DNA from: Solirubrobacter phytolaccae | Lineage (GTDB): Bacteria; Actinomycetota; Thermoleophilia; Solirubrobacterales; Solirubrobacteraceae | Reading direction: 5' to 3' | Length of the DNA stretch: 44,161 nucleotides | NCBI RefSeq assembly: GCF_027587195.1 | Contig: NZ_JAPDDP010000067.1 | Coordinates: forward strand, 1-44,161 | Shown here: positions 25,416-32,586 of the stretch, piece by piece | Position numbering within the stretch: position 1 is the stretch's first letter | Layout of the letters: the number at the start of each line of letters is the position of its first letter | Translations under genes and position numbers: made by a program | Notes under the pieces: generated by a model | Database searches by the model: none | The model's input: the letters and a program-made list of their open reading frames with translations, nothing else | What the model was told of the DNA's origin: nothing

Positions 25416-25724
25416 TCAGGAATCATCGGCGGACTCGTCGGGAACGACCCAGCCGCCGCGAGCTTCGTCGAAGGCAGCGCATCCGTCGTGCTCGAACCGC
25501 GCCCGCGCGTCGAACTGTGAATTGGGGTTCGAGCAGACGCCCCAGTCGAGACCCCAAGCTCCGGTCAACGGAATCCACCAACGGCACGCGCCGCACTGCT
25601 CGCGATACCACTCATCGCGGTAGCCGTCGCTGTCCGTCGCACGATTGAGGTCTCGAGCCCACCGGCGGTGAGTCGCGTCCTGGTGACGCTTGCTGCCTTT
25701 CAAGCTGCGAGTTCCGCGCGCCAT
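25416..25724 (-). CDS. Small Cys-rich protein resembling the DUF3027 C-terminal motif
   Basis: 102 residues from ATG 25724 (a GTG lies one codon upstream). A basic N-terminus (ARGTRSLKGSKRHQDATHRR) precedes the motif CGACRWWIPLTGAWGLDWGV then CSNPNSQFDARARFEHDGCA. It contains a CxxC, a WGVC and an EHDGC, four cysteines plus His that could bind zinc. The pattern 'C..C....PL.G..G..WGVC.N..S..DG....HDGC' resembles the end of DUF3027 and related actinobacterial proteins. Role unknown. The 185 bp upstream (25725-25909) have frames open on both strands, but none I can defend as a gene. Confidence 0.6.
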   Translation of the reverse strand: MARGTRSLKGSKRHQDATHRRWARDLNRATDSDGYRDEWYREQCGACRWWIPLTGAWGLDWGVCSNPNSQFDARARFEHDGCAAFDEARGGWVVPDESADDS

Positions 25725-25909
25725 CACCGGTCATTGTGCCGTCGTAACACCGGCGCGCGAACTCAGGGCACGGCCGGAAAGCCACTCGGGGAACTCGCTC
25801 ACCGTCGCGTTCCGTTCCGCAGCCGACGGCGGCACCGTCGTGACGGCCTTCGGACACGCTCCGAGAGCGATCCGGAAGGCGTTCACGACGCTCCGCGACT
25901 GAACGGACC

Positions 25910-26581
25910 TCAGCCCAGGACCGAGAGGTTCTCGCGGAGGTGCTCGATGTTCAGCGTGCCCGGGATGGGAAGGACGTTCGGTGAGCGCTCGAGCAGCCAG
26001 CGGAGCTTGTCGGCGTTGCTGCCGTCGCCGCCCTTGAGGGGATAGAACGGGACGTACACGGTGCCCTCGGCGGCGAGCTGGTCGATGAGGGCGTCGTCGC
26101 CGCGCTCGGCCTGGTTGTAGTGGTTCTGGACGGCGGCGATGTCGACGACGCTGCGGGCGAGCTCGATCTGCTCGCGGGTGGCGTTGGAGATGCCGACGAA
26201 GCGGATGTTGCCCTTCTCGACGTGCTCCTTGATGGCCCCGAGGCTGTCCTCGAGCGGCGTACCGGGGTGGATCTTGTGCAGGTAGTAGAGGCCGATGGCG
26301 TCGGTGTCGAGGGCCTTCAGCGACTGCTCGATCTCGGCGTGCAGGTTCTGGGGCGAGCCGTCGTTCCAACCACCCTTGGTGGCGACCAGTACGTCGTCGG
26401 GCACGTTGGCCGCGCCGATCGCCTGCTCGCTCGCGCCGCCCTGGTACAGGCGCGCCGTGTCGATATGGCGGACGCCGGCGTCGATGGCGGCGCGGATGAA
26501 GTCGGTGTGCTCAGGAGTGAGGCGGTTGGTGCCGAGGCCGACGCGCGGGACCTCGACGCCGGCAAGAAGGAGATTGTTCAC
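25910..26581 (-). CDS. Short aldo/keto reductase
   Basis: 223 residues from GTG 26581 (NNLLLAGVEVPRVGLGTNRL). Catalytic residues are in place: Asp41 and Tyr46 in HIDTARLYQGG, Lys69 in LVATKGGW and His102 in YYLHKIHPG. The C-terminal PNVLPIPGTLNIEHLRENLS cofactor region is intact. Family members are usually 260-330 residues, so loops are shortened here, as in the compact prokaryotic YdbC-like group. NAD(P)H-dependent carbonyl reduction in the cytoplasm; substrate unknown. It is unrelated in close sequence to the enzyme at 7500-8483. Confidence 0.85.
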   Translation of the reverse strand: MNNLLLAGVEVPRVGLGTNRLTPEHTDFIRAAIDAGVRHIDTARLYQGGASEQAIGAANVPDDVLVATKGGWNDGSPQNLHAEIEQSLKALDTDAIGLYYLHKIHPGTPLEDSLGAIKEHVEKGNIRFVGISNATREQIELARSVVDIAAVQNHYNQAERGDDALIDQLAAEGTVYVPFYPLKGGDGSNADKLRWLLERSPNVLPIPGTLNIEHLRENLSVLG

Positions 26582-26597
26582 GCAACCAACGTAGCGA

Positions 26598-26912
26598 CTA
26601 CCGCGGCGGGCCGGCGTGCTCGGCGAGCGACGTGCGGTCGCTCGAAGTCCCGCGTCGACGGCGCTCGAGCGCGACGAGAACGACGATCCCCACGCTCCAC
26701 AGCGCGAGGCCGGCCGCCCCTGCGGCGGGTCCCCTCGGCACACCGACCGATTCGAGCAGCCAGCGCAGCGGAAGGACCGCAATGAGCAACAGGACGACCA
26801 GGACCCAAGTGACGCGACGCACGGTCCTCCGCCTACCCGGTTTGAGGGGGCGGACCACCAACCGCACCAGCGCCACGGCCAAGGGGTACGGCTGCCCCCA
26901 CCGAGCGGGCAT
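26598..26912 (-). CDS. Two-helix membrane protein
   Basis: 104 residues from ATG 26912; the open frame extends far upstream but loses coding character. A basic N-terminus (VRPLKPGRRRTVRRV) precedes helix one (TWVLVVLLLIAVLPLRWLL), a short loop (ESVGVPRGPA), helix two (GAAGLALWSVGIVVLVALER) and a charged tail. No family recognised. The gene lies 16 bp upstream of the aldo/keto reductase on the same strand and may be cotranscribed with it. Confidence 0.55.
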   Translation of the reverse strand: MPARWGQPYPLAVALVRLVVRPLKPGRRRTVRRVTWVLVVLLLIAVLPLRWLLESVGVPRGPAAGAAGLALWSVGIVVLVALERRRRGTSSDRTSLAEHAGPPR

Positions 26913-27114
26913 GACTGGCCGTACCTGCAGACGCCAGCCTCCACCCAAAGATGGACGTGCGCGGGATGGGAGAGTTCCCATTGTCAACAGACACTCTCCA
27001 CGCCGAAGACACCAGGAACCCTTCTCTCTCTCCTCCTCCAGTCGTCCAGCGAGCCGCCCTTCTCCTCCCCAGGAACGCACTCGCCCTCCCGACGACGCCG
27101 GCCTGAAGACGCAC

Positions 27115-27154
27115 ACGAACAGCGGCCCCGCCTGACCAGCGGGGCCGAGTTCGT
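27115..27154 (+). terminator. Hairpin with CTGACCA loop, copy 1
   Basis: Stem GGCCCCGC (27124-27131) with GCGGGGCC (27139-27146) around loop CTGACCA, extended by ACGAAC (27115-27120) with GTTCGT (27149-27154), then TTTAAG. It looks like an intrinsic terminator, yet no called gene ends here, so either it closes an unannotated RNA or it is a regulatory element. Confidence 0.7.
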
Positions 27155-27197
27155 TTAAGGGGGCCGAACGACCGTCGCCGTCCAACCTATATGACGC

Positions 27198-27219
27198 TTT
27201 ATCTACGAGTATGGATAAA
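27198..27219. promoter_or_regulatory. Palindromic GntR operator
   Basis: Perfect inverted repeat TTTATC (27198-27203), ten-base spacer, GATAAA (27214-27219), ending 11 bp before the ATG of the GntR gene in an unusually A/T-rich patch. YtrA-type GntR proteins repress their own ABC operons from such sites, so autoregulation is the likely reading. Confidence 0.65.
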
Positions 27220-27230
27220 CTCTGGCGTCG

Positions 27231-27620
27231 ATGATCGAATTTCGCCTGGATCCACGGTCGGGCGTGCCGACCTACCTGCAGCTCGTCCACCAGGTCAAGC
27301 AGGCGCTGCGGCTCGGGATGCTGCAGACCGGCGACCAGCTGCCGACGGTCAAGGAGGTCGTCGCGGCGCTGGCGATCAACCCCAACACGGTGCTCAAGGC
27401 CTACCGTGAGCTCGACCTGGAAGGGCTCGTGGAGGGCCGGCGCGGGCAGGGGACCTTCGTCGCCGCGCGGGATGCCGCCGCTCCTCCGGATCGGTCCGCA
27501 CTGACGGCTGGGCTGGTGCGGTGGATCCGGCAGGCGCAGAACGCCGGCTGCGACCAGGACGACATCGCCGCGCTGTTCGCCGCGGCGACGCACCAGACGT
27601 TCGGGAGGCGTGCCGCATGA
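27231..27620 (+). CDS. GntR-family regulator, YtrA subfamily
   Basis: 129 residues, ATG 27231. The N-terminal winged helix is FRLDPRSGVPTYLQLVHQVK, GDQLPTVKEVVAALAINPNT and VLKAYRELDLEGLVEGRRGQ, then GTFVA, diagnostic of GntR proteins. The C-terminal domain is only about 50 residues, too short for FadR or HutC effector domains and right for YtrA, whose genes sit with ABC transporters. No Shine-Dalgarno site precedes it, so a leaderless transcript is possible. Its stop overlaps the ABC ATPase start (ATGA). Confidence 0.92.
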   Translation: MIEFRLDPRSGVPTYLQLVHQVKQALRLGMLQTGDQLPTVKEVVAALAINPNTVLKAYRELDLEGLVEGRRGQGTFVAARDAAAPPDRSALTAGLVRWIRQAQNAGCDQDDIAALFAAATHQTFGRRAA

Positions 27621-28489
27621 GCGCCGCGATCGTGGCCGACCGGCTCGGCAAGCGCTATGGCACGCAGCGGGCGCTGCACGACTGCACGCTGGAGGTGCCG
27701 GCCGGGTCGGTGACGGCACTCGTCGGCCCCAACGGCGCGGGCAAGACGACGCTGCTGCACCTCATCGTCGGGCTGACCGAGCCGACGGACGGCAGCATCA
27801 GCGTCCTCGGCGCGTCGCCCCGCGCGCAGCCGACCCGGGTCCTCCCCCGGATCGGGTTCGTCGCCCAGGACCATCCGTTGGAGCGCCGCTTCCGCGTCGG
27901 CGAGATGCTGACGCTCGGCCGCAAGCTCAACCCAAGGTGGGATGACGCGCTGGCCCTGGAGTGGCTGCACGCCCGGGGCATCGCGCTCGAGCGCCGGGTC
28001 GGCGAGCTGTCGGGCGGCCAGCAGGCCCAGGTCGCGCTCGCGCTCGCGATCGCCAAGCGCCCGGAGGTCCTGATCCTCGACGAGCCCGCGGCCGCGCTGG
28101 ACCCACTGGCCCGGCGCGAGTTCCTGCAGGCGCTCATGGAGGCGGTCGTCGAACGCGAGCTCACGGTGCTGATGTCCTCGCACCTGCTCGCGGACCTCGA
28201 GCGCGTGTGCGATCGGCTCGTCGTCCTGGCGTCGGGTGGCGTCCAGCTGAACGGCCCGCTCGACGAGATCGTCGCGTCGCATCGGCTGCTCGTCGGCCCG
28301 CCTGGCGACGACGCGGCCGTGGCCCGTGTGCACCAGGTCGTGCAGACGCGCCACACGTCGCGCCAGACCACCCTGCTCGTGCGCGCGAACGGGCACGTCT
28401 ACGACGCCCACTGGCAGATCGAGGACGTCGCGCTCGAGGAGATCGTCCTGGCCTATCTGCAGCATCCGGAGCAGGAGGTCGTGGCGTGA
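27617..28489 (+). CDS. ABC transporter ATP-binding protein
   Basis: 290 residues. Walker A GPNGAGKTT at about 37-45, Q-loop FVAQDHPLE, signature LSGGQQAQVALALA, Walker B VLILDEPAAALDP and the H-loop SSHLLADLE are all intact, so it should hydrolyse ATP. After residue 215 a small C-terminal domain follows (RLLVGPPGDDAAVARVHQVV), as in the YtrB/drug-exporter class. It couples to the permease encoded next, whose start overlaps its stop. Substrate not evident; this class often exports peptides or cell-wall-active compounds and is induced by envelope stress. Confidence 0.93.
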   Translation: MSAAIVADRLGKRYGTQRALHDCTLEVPAGSVTALVGPNGAGKTTLLHLIVGLTEPTDGSISVLGASPRAQPTRVLPRIGFVAQDHPLERRFRVGEMLTLGRKLNPRWDDALALEWLHARGIALERRVGELSGGQQAQVALALAIAKRPEVLILDEPAAALDPLARREFLQALMEAVVERELTVLMSSHLLADLERVCDRLVVLASGGVQLNGPLDEIVASHRLLVGPPGDDAAVARVHQVVQTRHTSRQTTLLVRANGHVYDAHWQIEDVALEEIVLAYLQHPEQEVVA

Positions 28490-29292
28490 CCTGGGTCGCT
28501 TGGCGCCAGCAGCGCGCCGAACTGGTGCTCGGCGCGGCCGTCCTCGCGGTCCTCGCCGCGTTGTTCATCCCGACCGGGCTGCACATGAGCGGTGCGTACG
28601 AGACCGACGGCGCGGCGGCCTGCGTCGGGACGCCGAGCGGCGGCTGCGCGCAGCTCCTCGACGCGTTCGACGCGCGGTTCTCGACGATCATCGGCGTGAC
28701 CGGGTGGTTCGCGTTCCTGCCCGTGGTGATCGCCGTCATCTTCGCGGCGCCGTTCGTGCTGGAGCTCGAGCGCGGGACCTACCGCCTGGCCTGGACGCAG
28801 AGCATCACGCGACGGCGCTGGCTGGCCGCGAAGCTCACGATCGCGCTCGGCGGCGCCGGCCTGGCCGCGGCGGGCACGGCCCTGCTGCTCACCTGGTGGC
28901 GCCGGCCGCTGGACAACTTCCACGGGCGGATCGAGCCCGGCGCCTTCCAGCTCGAGGGCATCGCTCCGATCGCCTACGCCATGTTCGCCGCCGCGCTGAT
29001 CATCGCGCTCGGGACGATCATGCGACGCACGATCGCCGCGATCGGTCTCGGCATCGTCGCGTTCCTCGCCGTACGTGTCGCGATCGAGACCCTCGTGCGC
29101 CCGCACTTCGCGTCGACGCTGCAGGCGCGGGAAGGGATGAACCTGGACACCGCGTGGGTCGTCGACGGCCGGATGTACCACCCCTCCAGCCGCTTCTGGG
29201 CGTTCCAGGGCATCGAGACGAGCCTCTATCTCGTTCTGACGCTCGGCCTGCTGGGGCTGGTCGCGTGGCTGATCGAGCGCCGCGTCAGCTGA
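28486..29292 (+). CDS. ABC transporter permease
   Basis: 268 residues from GTG 28486 with GGAGG (28474-28478) 7 bp upstream; overlaps the ATPase stop. Six predicted membrane helices, including LVLGAAVLAVLAALFIPTGL, GVTGWFAFLPVVIAVIFAAP, ALGGAGLAAAGTALLLTWW, IAYAMFAAALIIALGTIM and LYLVLTLGLLGLVAWLIE. The coupling segment FVLELERGTYRLAWTQSITR, with RRRWLAAKL after it, is typical of ABC-2-type permeases. Likely a dimer with two ATPases. The operon ends 2 bp later at a hairpin. Confidence 0.88.
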   Translation: MTWVAWRQQRAELVLGAAVLAVLAALFIPTGLHMSGAYETDGAAACVGTPSGGCAQLLDAFDARFSTIIGVTGWFAFLPVVIAVIFAAPFVLELERGTYRLAWTQSITRRRWLAAKLTIALGGAGLAAAGTALLLTWWRRPLDNFHGRIEPGAFQLEGIAPIAYAMFAAALIIALGTIMRRTIAAIGLGIVAFLAVRVAIETLVRPHFASTLQAREGMNLDTAWVVDGRMYHPSSRFWAFQGIETSLYLVLTLGLLGLVAWLIERRVS

Positions 29293-29293
29293 G

Positions 29294-29333
29294 CGACGAG
29301 GGAGGCCCCGCCTGACCAGCGGGGCCTTCGTCG
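29294..29333. terminator. Bidirectional terminator with CTGACCA loop, copy 2
   Basis: Stem AGGCCCCGC (29303-29311) with GCGGGGCCT (29319-29327) around CTGACCA, extended by CGACGA with TCGTCG. It sits just after the ABC operon and 11 bp before the convergent 3' end of the lamin-tail protein gene, so it probably serves both. Confidence 0.8.
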
Positions 29334-29344
29334 TTCCTGAAGCC

Positions 29345-31909
29345 CTACGGGTTCGTCGTCGACAGCGTGAACGTCACGGTCTTCGAGTAGGTGCCGCTGC
29401 GGAGCGATTCCTTCTCGCCGATCGTCTGCTTGAGACCGAGCGTGACGTCGTCCTTGGAGACCGGCGCGGCGTAGGTGAGCAGCGTCGCGGGCGTCGTCGA
29501 GACCGTCTTGTACTCGCCGCCGCGAGCGTTGACCTGCAGCGGCTGGGCCAGCGCGTACGTCCCGTTCACGAGGCGGCCGGGAGCCACGGTGCTGGAGTCG
29601 GCCACGGACAGCGCGGCGTCACCGGCGGTGGAGGTGATCGTGGCCGTCGTGGTGGCGAGGTAGTCCTGCGCGACGCCGGCGATGAACGGGGCGAACACCG
29701 CCGGCAGGCCGAGCGCCAGGCCGAGCTGCGGCGGCACGGTGCCGGTGAGCAGGCTCGGGGTCTTGACCTCGACGTACGGCGACGCGATGCGGCCCGGGGA
29801 ACCGGTCTCGCCGGCCACCGTCCACGCACCGTTGACGCCCGCGACGGACAGCTTGACGCCGGTCACGTTCTCGAAGGTGAAGCCGCTCGTCGACGCGCCG
29901 AAGCTGAAGCCGCTGATGCGCGAGCCGGAGGCGTCGAACACGTTGACGGCGTCGCCGTCGGTCGAGAGGCCGATGCCGGAGCCGCTGTAGAAGCCGACCT
30001 TGACCTCGGGGCCGAGCTGCCACGCGGCGCGCAGCGCCTCGGCGGTCGCGGCCGTGCCCTCGACGAACAGGACGGACTCGCCCGCGGCGATCGACGTCAC
30101 GCCGTTCAGAGCGATCGCCGTCCCGAACGCGTTCGAGCTGTCGTCGACCTTCCAGCCGGAGATGTCAACCGCGGTACCGCCGCGGTTGGTGAGCTCGAAC
30201 CAGTCGGCGCGGTACGGGCTGTTGCCGGAGCTCCACGGGGACGCCTCGGTGACCGCGACGGCCGGGGCGATCGTGCCCGGCGAGCCGGTCTCCCCCTTCA
30301 AGAGGTAGGCGCCGTTGACGCCTGCCACGGACAGCTTCACGCCGCTCACGTTCTCGAACGTGAACCCGCTCGTCGACGCGCCGAAGGCCACGCCCGTCAC
30401 GCGCGTGCCCGCCGCGTTGAACAGGTTGACCGCGTCACCGTCGGTGGAGAGGCCGATGCCCGAGCCGCTGTAGAAGCCGATCTGCACCGACGCCGGGAGC
30501 CCCCAGAACGCGCGCAGCTCGCTCGCCTTCGCCGCCGTGCCCTCGACGAACAGGACCGACTCGCCCGCGGCGATCGACGTCACGCCGTTCAGCGCCAGCG
30601 CGGAAGCGATCGCGTTCGAGCTGTCGTCGACCTTCCAGCCGGTGAGGTCGACGGCCACCGAGCCGCGGTTGGTGACCTCGAACCAGTCGGCGCCGTAGGG
30701 GCTGTTGCCCGAGCTCCACGGCGACGCCTCGGTGACGGCGATGGTGGAGACGTTGACCGTCAGCGTCGAGGACGTCGCGTCCGGCGTCGCGCCGACGCTC
30801 ACGTCGTCGACCGTGACCGCGACGCTGAAGCTCGTGCGGTCCAGCGGCGCGCCGGCCTTCAGGTACAGCGCCGTGCCGTCGAGCTCGAAGAAGGACGCGT
30901 CAGCGCCCGTCACGCCCAGGACGTTCGTGCCCTGTCCGTCGTCGGTCACCGTGACGTCGGCGACCTTCACGCGCGTCGCCGTGCTCGACACCGAGGTGAC
31001 CGTGTTCGTCAGAGCGACAGCGGTCGGCGCGGCGTTCGGGCCGGATGCGGGCGCGTAGACCCAGAGCTGCGGGTGGTCGACGTCACCGCCGCCGTTCTCG
31101 TTGGTCACGTAGACGCGACCGGCGCCGTCCATCGTCACGCCCTCGTGCCCCTCGTCGGCGGTGCCGACCGTGAGCGAGCTCGTCACCGCGCCCGCGCGCG
31201 TGACGTTGAGCAGCTTGCCGCTCTCCTGGCTGAGCAGGAGCAGCGAGCCGTCGGCCTGCGCGAACACGTCGGCGATGTCCGAGACGCCGAGCGCGGCCGT
31301 GTCGAAGAGGCTCGGGACGTTGACGGCGTCGGCGTTGCCGACCGTCGCCGTGCCCGCCGCCCAGTTGACCGTCGTCTGGAAGACGCCGATCGGGTTGAGC
31401 TCCTTGACGACGATGAAGCCGCCGGAGAACGGATCGTTCGAAAGACCCTCGAAGCCCTCGTTGCCGATCGTCGTGCCCAGCTTGACGCCCTGCGTCTGCG
31501 CGGCCGTCAGGGTCGTCCCCGCCGCGTACGTGAAGCGCACGAGCCGGCGCTGGCGCTCCTCGGCCAGCACGAACTGGCCACCGCCGACGTAGGTCAGGCC
31601 CTCGACGTCGTCGAACGCGCCCGCGGCCAGCGTCATCGAGTTGATCAGCTGGCCCGTCTTGCTCACCTGGACGACCGAGGTGCTCTCGTCGCCGACGACG
31701 AACAGCGAGTCCGTGTCCGGGTTGTAGGTGACGGCGGACGTCTCCTTCGCCAGCAGGCTGCCGGCGGGAGGAGTGGTACGCGTGGGCTCGGGCAGGTCGA
31801 AGCGCCCCACGCGCGTGTAGGTAGATAGGTCAACCGCCGCGATCGCGTTCGCGGGAGCAGCCAGCGCGGCCGCCCCAACGACAGCGGCGAGCACACGCCG
31901 AATGGTCAT
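29345..31909 (-). CDS. Exported protein with SdiA-regulated-like propeller and two lamin-tail domains
   Basis: 854 residues from ATG 31909, signal peptide MTIRRVLAAVVGAAALAAPA. Residues about 30-290 form a beta-propeller of the SdiA-regulated / esterase-like phytase type (SAVTYNPDTDSLFVVGDEST, VEGLTYVGGGQFVLAEERQR, DEGHEGVTMDGAGRVYVTNE). A cadherin-like strand set (300-390) follows, then two lamin-tail domains of about 150 residues, each opening with TEASPWSSGNSPY and WFE(V/L)TNRG, so closely matched that a recent duplication is likely. The C-terminal 150 residues are a beta domain. Lamin-tail domains in bacteria often accompany secreted nucleases or phosphatases, but no catalytic motif is evident. 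Surface or secreted. Confidence 0.82.
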   Translation of the reverse strand: MTIRRVLAAVVGAAALAAPANAIAAVDLSTYTRVGRFDLPEPTRTTPPAGSLLAKETSAVTYNPDTDSLFVVGDESTSVVQVSKTGQLINSMTLAAGAFDDVEGLTYVGGGQFVLAEERQRRLVRFTYAAGTTLTAAQTQGVKLGTTIGNEGFEGLSNDPFSGGFIVVKELNPIGVFQTTVNWAAGTATVGNADAVNVPSLFDTAALGVSDIADVFAQADGSLLLLSQESGKLLNVTRAGAVTSSLTVGTADEGHEGVTMDGAGRVYVTNENGGGDVDHPQLWVYAPASGPNAAPTAVALTNTVTSVSSTATRVKVADVTVTDDGQGTNVLGVTGADASFFELDGTALYLKAGAPLDRTSFSVAVTVDDVSVGATPDATSSTLTVNVSTIAVTEASPWSSGNSPYGADWFEVTNRGSVAVDLTGWKVDDSSNAIASALALNGVTSIAAGESVLFVEGTAAKASELRAFWGLPASVQIGFYSGSGIGLSTDGDAVNLFNAAGTRVTGVAFGASTSGFTFENVSGVKLSVAGVNGAYLLKGETGSPGTIAPAVAVTEASPWSSGNSPYRADWFELTNRGGTAVDISGWKVDDSSNAFGTAIALNGVTSIAAGESVLFVEGTAATAEALRAAWQLGPEVKVGFYSGSGIGLSTDGDAVNVFDASGSRISGFSFGASTSGFTFENVTGVKLSVAGVNGAWTVAGETGSPGRIASPYVEVKTPSLLTGTVPPQLGLALGLPAVFAPFIAGVAQDYLATTTATITSTAGDAALSVADSSTVAPGRLVNGTYALAQPLQVNARGGEYKTVSTTPATLLTYAAPVSKDDVTLGLKQTIGEKESLRSGTYSKTVTFTLSTTNP

Positions 31910-32020
31910 GGCGCCGACAATATGTGCGCCAAACCGCCGAGTTGTGAAGGAGTTGTTGGCCCCAAATCTCAGGGTCGCTCCCCGATTGTCGGGGCGCGAC
32001 CGCGGCCGTAGCTTCGCCGG

Positions 32021-32452
32021 GTGACCAAGCTCTCTCGCCTCCTCGTCGTCGCCACGACCGCGACGCTCCTCGCCGCCCCGATCGCCTCCGCGCAGGCCGC
32101 GATCGCCCCCACGCTCAGCGCGCCGTCCAACGGCAAGGCGCTCAAGCGCGGCTCCGCCTTCACGTTCAAAGCCAAGCTCGACACCGACTCCGGCGCCTCG
32201 GGCGTCTTCCTCGTCGTCTCCAAGTCCAAGCGCGTCGGCGACGACGGCCTGATCGACGGCAAGGCCTACATGCGCGAGATGAAGGGCAGCGGCGGCTCCT
32301 ACGCCAAGAAGACCGACCGCTACCCCGCGCTGTCGGACTACTTCCTCAACCGGCCCGGCAAGTACTACTGGCAGGCGTACGCGATCGACTGCAGCGACGG
32401 CACCGAGGACTGCAACATCGAGAGCGAGATCCGCTCCTTCCGGATCAAGTAG
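32021..32452 (+). CDS. Small secreted protein
   Basis: 143 residues, GTG start, signal peptide TKLSRLLVVATTATLLAAPI with cleavage near AQA. The mature part is a single beta-sandwich-like domain (PTLSAPSNGKALKRGSAFTF, then GKYYWQAYAIDCSDGTEDCN) with one cysteine pair in the IDCSDGTEDC loop. No named family recognised. The gene faces away from the lamin-tail protein across 111 bp. Confidence 0.7.
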   Translation: MTKLSRLLVVATTATLLAAPIASAQAAIAPTLSAPSNGKALKRGSAFTFKAKLDTDSGASGVFLVVSKSKRVGDDGLIDGKAYMREMKGSGGSYAKKTDRYPALSDYFLNRPGKYYWQAYAIDCSDGTEDCNIESEIRSFRIK

Positions 32453-32586
32453 CCCGGCCGTTTAGAGACCTCAGCGCCCCAGCTGTCGCTCTTCAGCCCA
32501 CACCCCTTGCACCCTCCGCAGACGTTCAGTTAGCTCCCATCCGGGCCCTCGAGAGGACGAGGGAAATCGAGTGGAGGGGTAGTTAG

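Larger units (their letters stand above)
26913..27230. other. Intergenic region with structured elements, no gene seen
   Basis: Divergent promoter region of 318 bp between the membrane protein (minus) and the GntR gene (plus). It holds a 7-bp stem (GGAGAGT 26969-26975 with ACTCTCC 26993-26999), a pyrimidine-rich tract (about 27008-27060), the CTGACCA-loop hairpin (27115-27154), then TTTAAGGGGG, an A/T-rich stretch and the GntR operator. A short plus-strand RNA ending at the hairpin would explain this order. Confidence 0.4.

Noticed and set aside
25725-25909. Open frames on both strands (70 residues plus, about 50 minus)
   Set aside because: Both have acceptable third-position GC, neither has a ribosome site or recognisable family, and they exclude each other.
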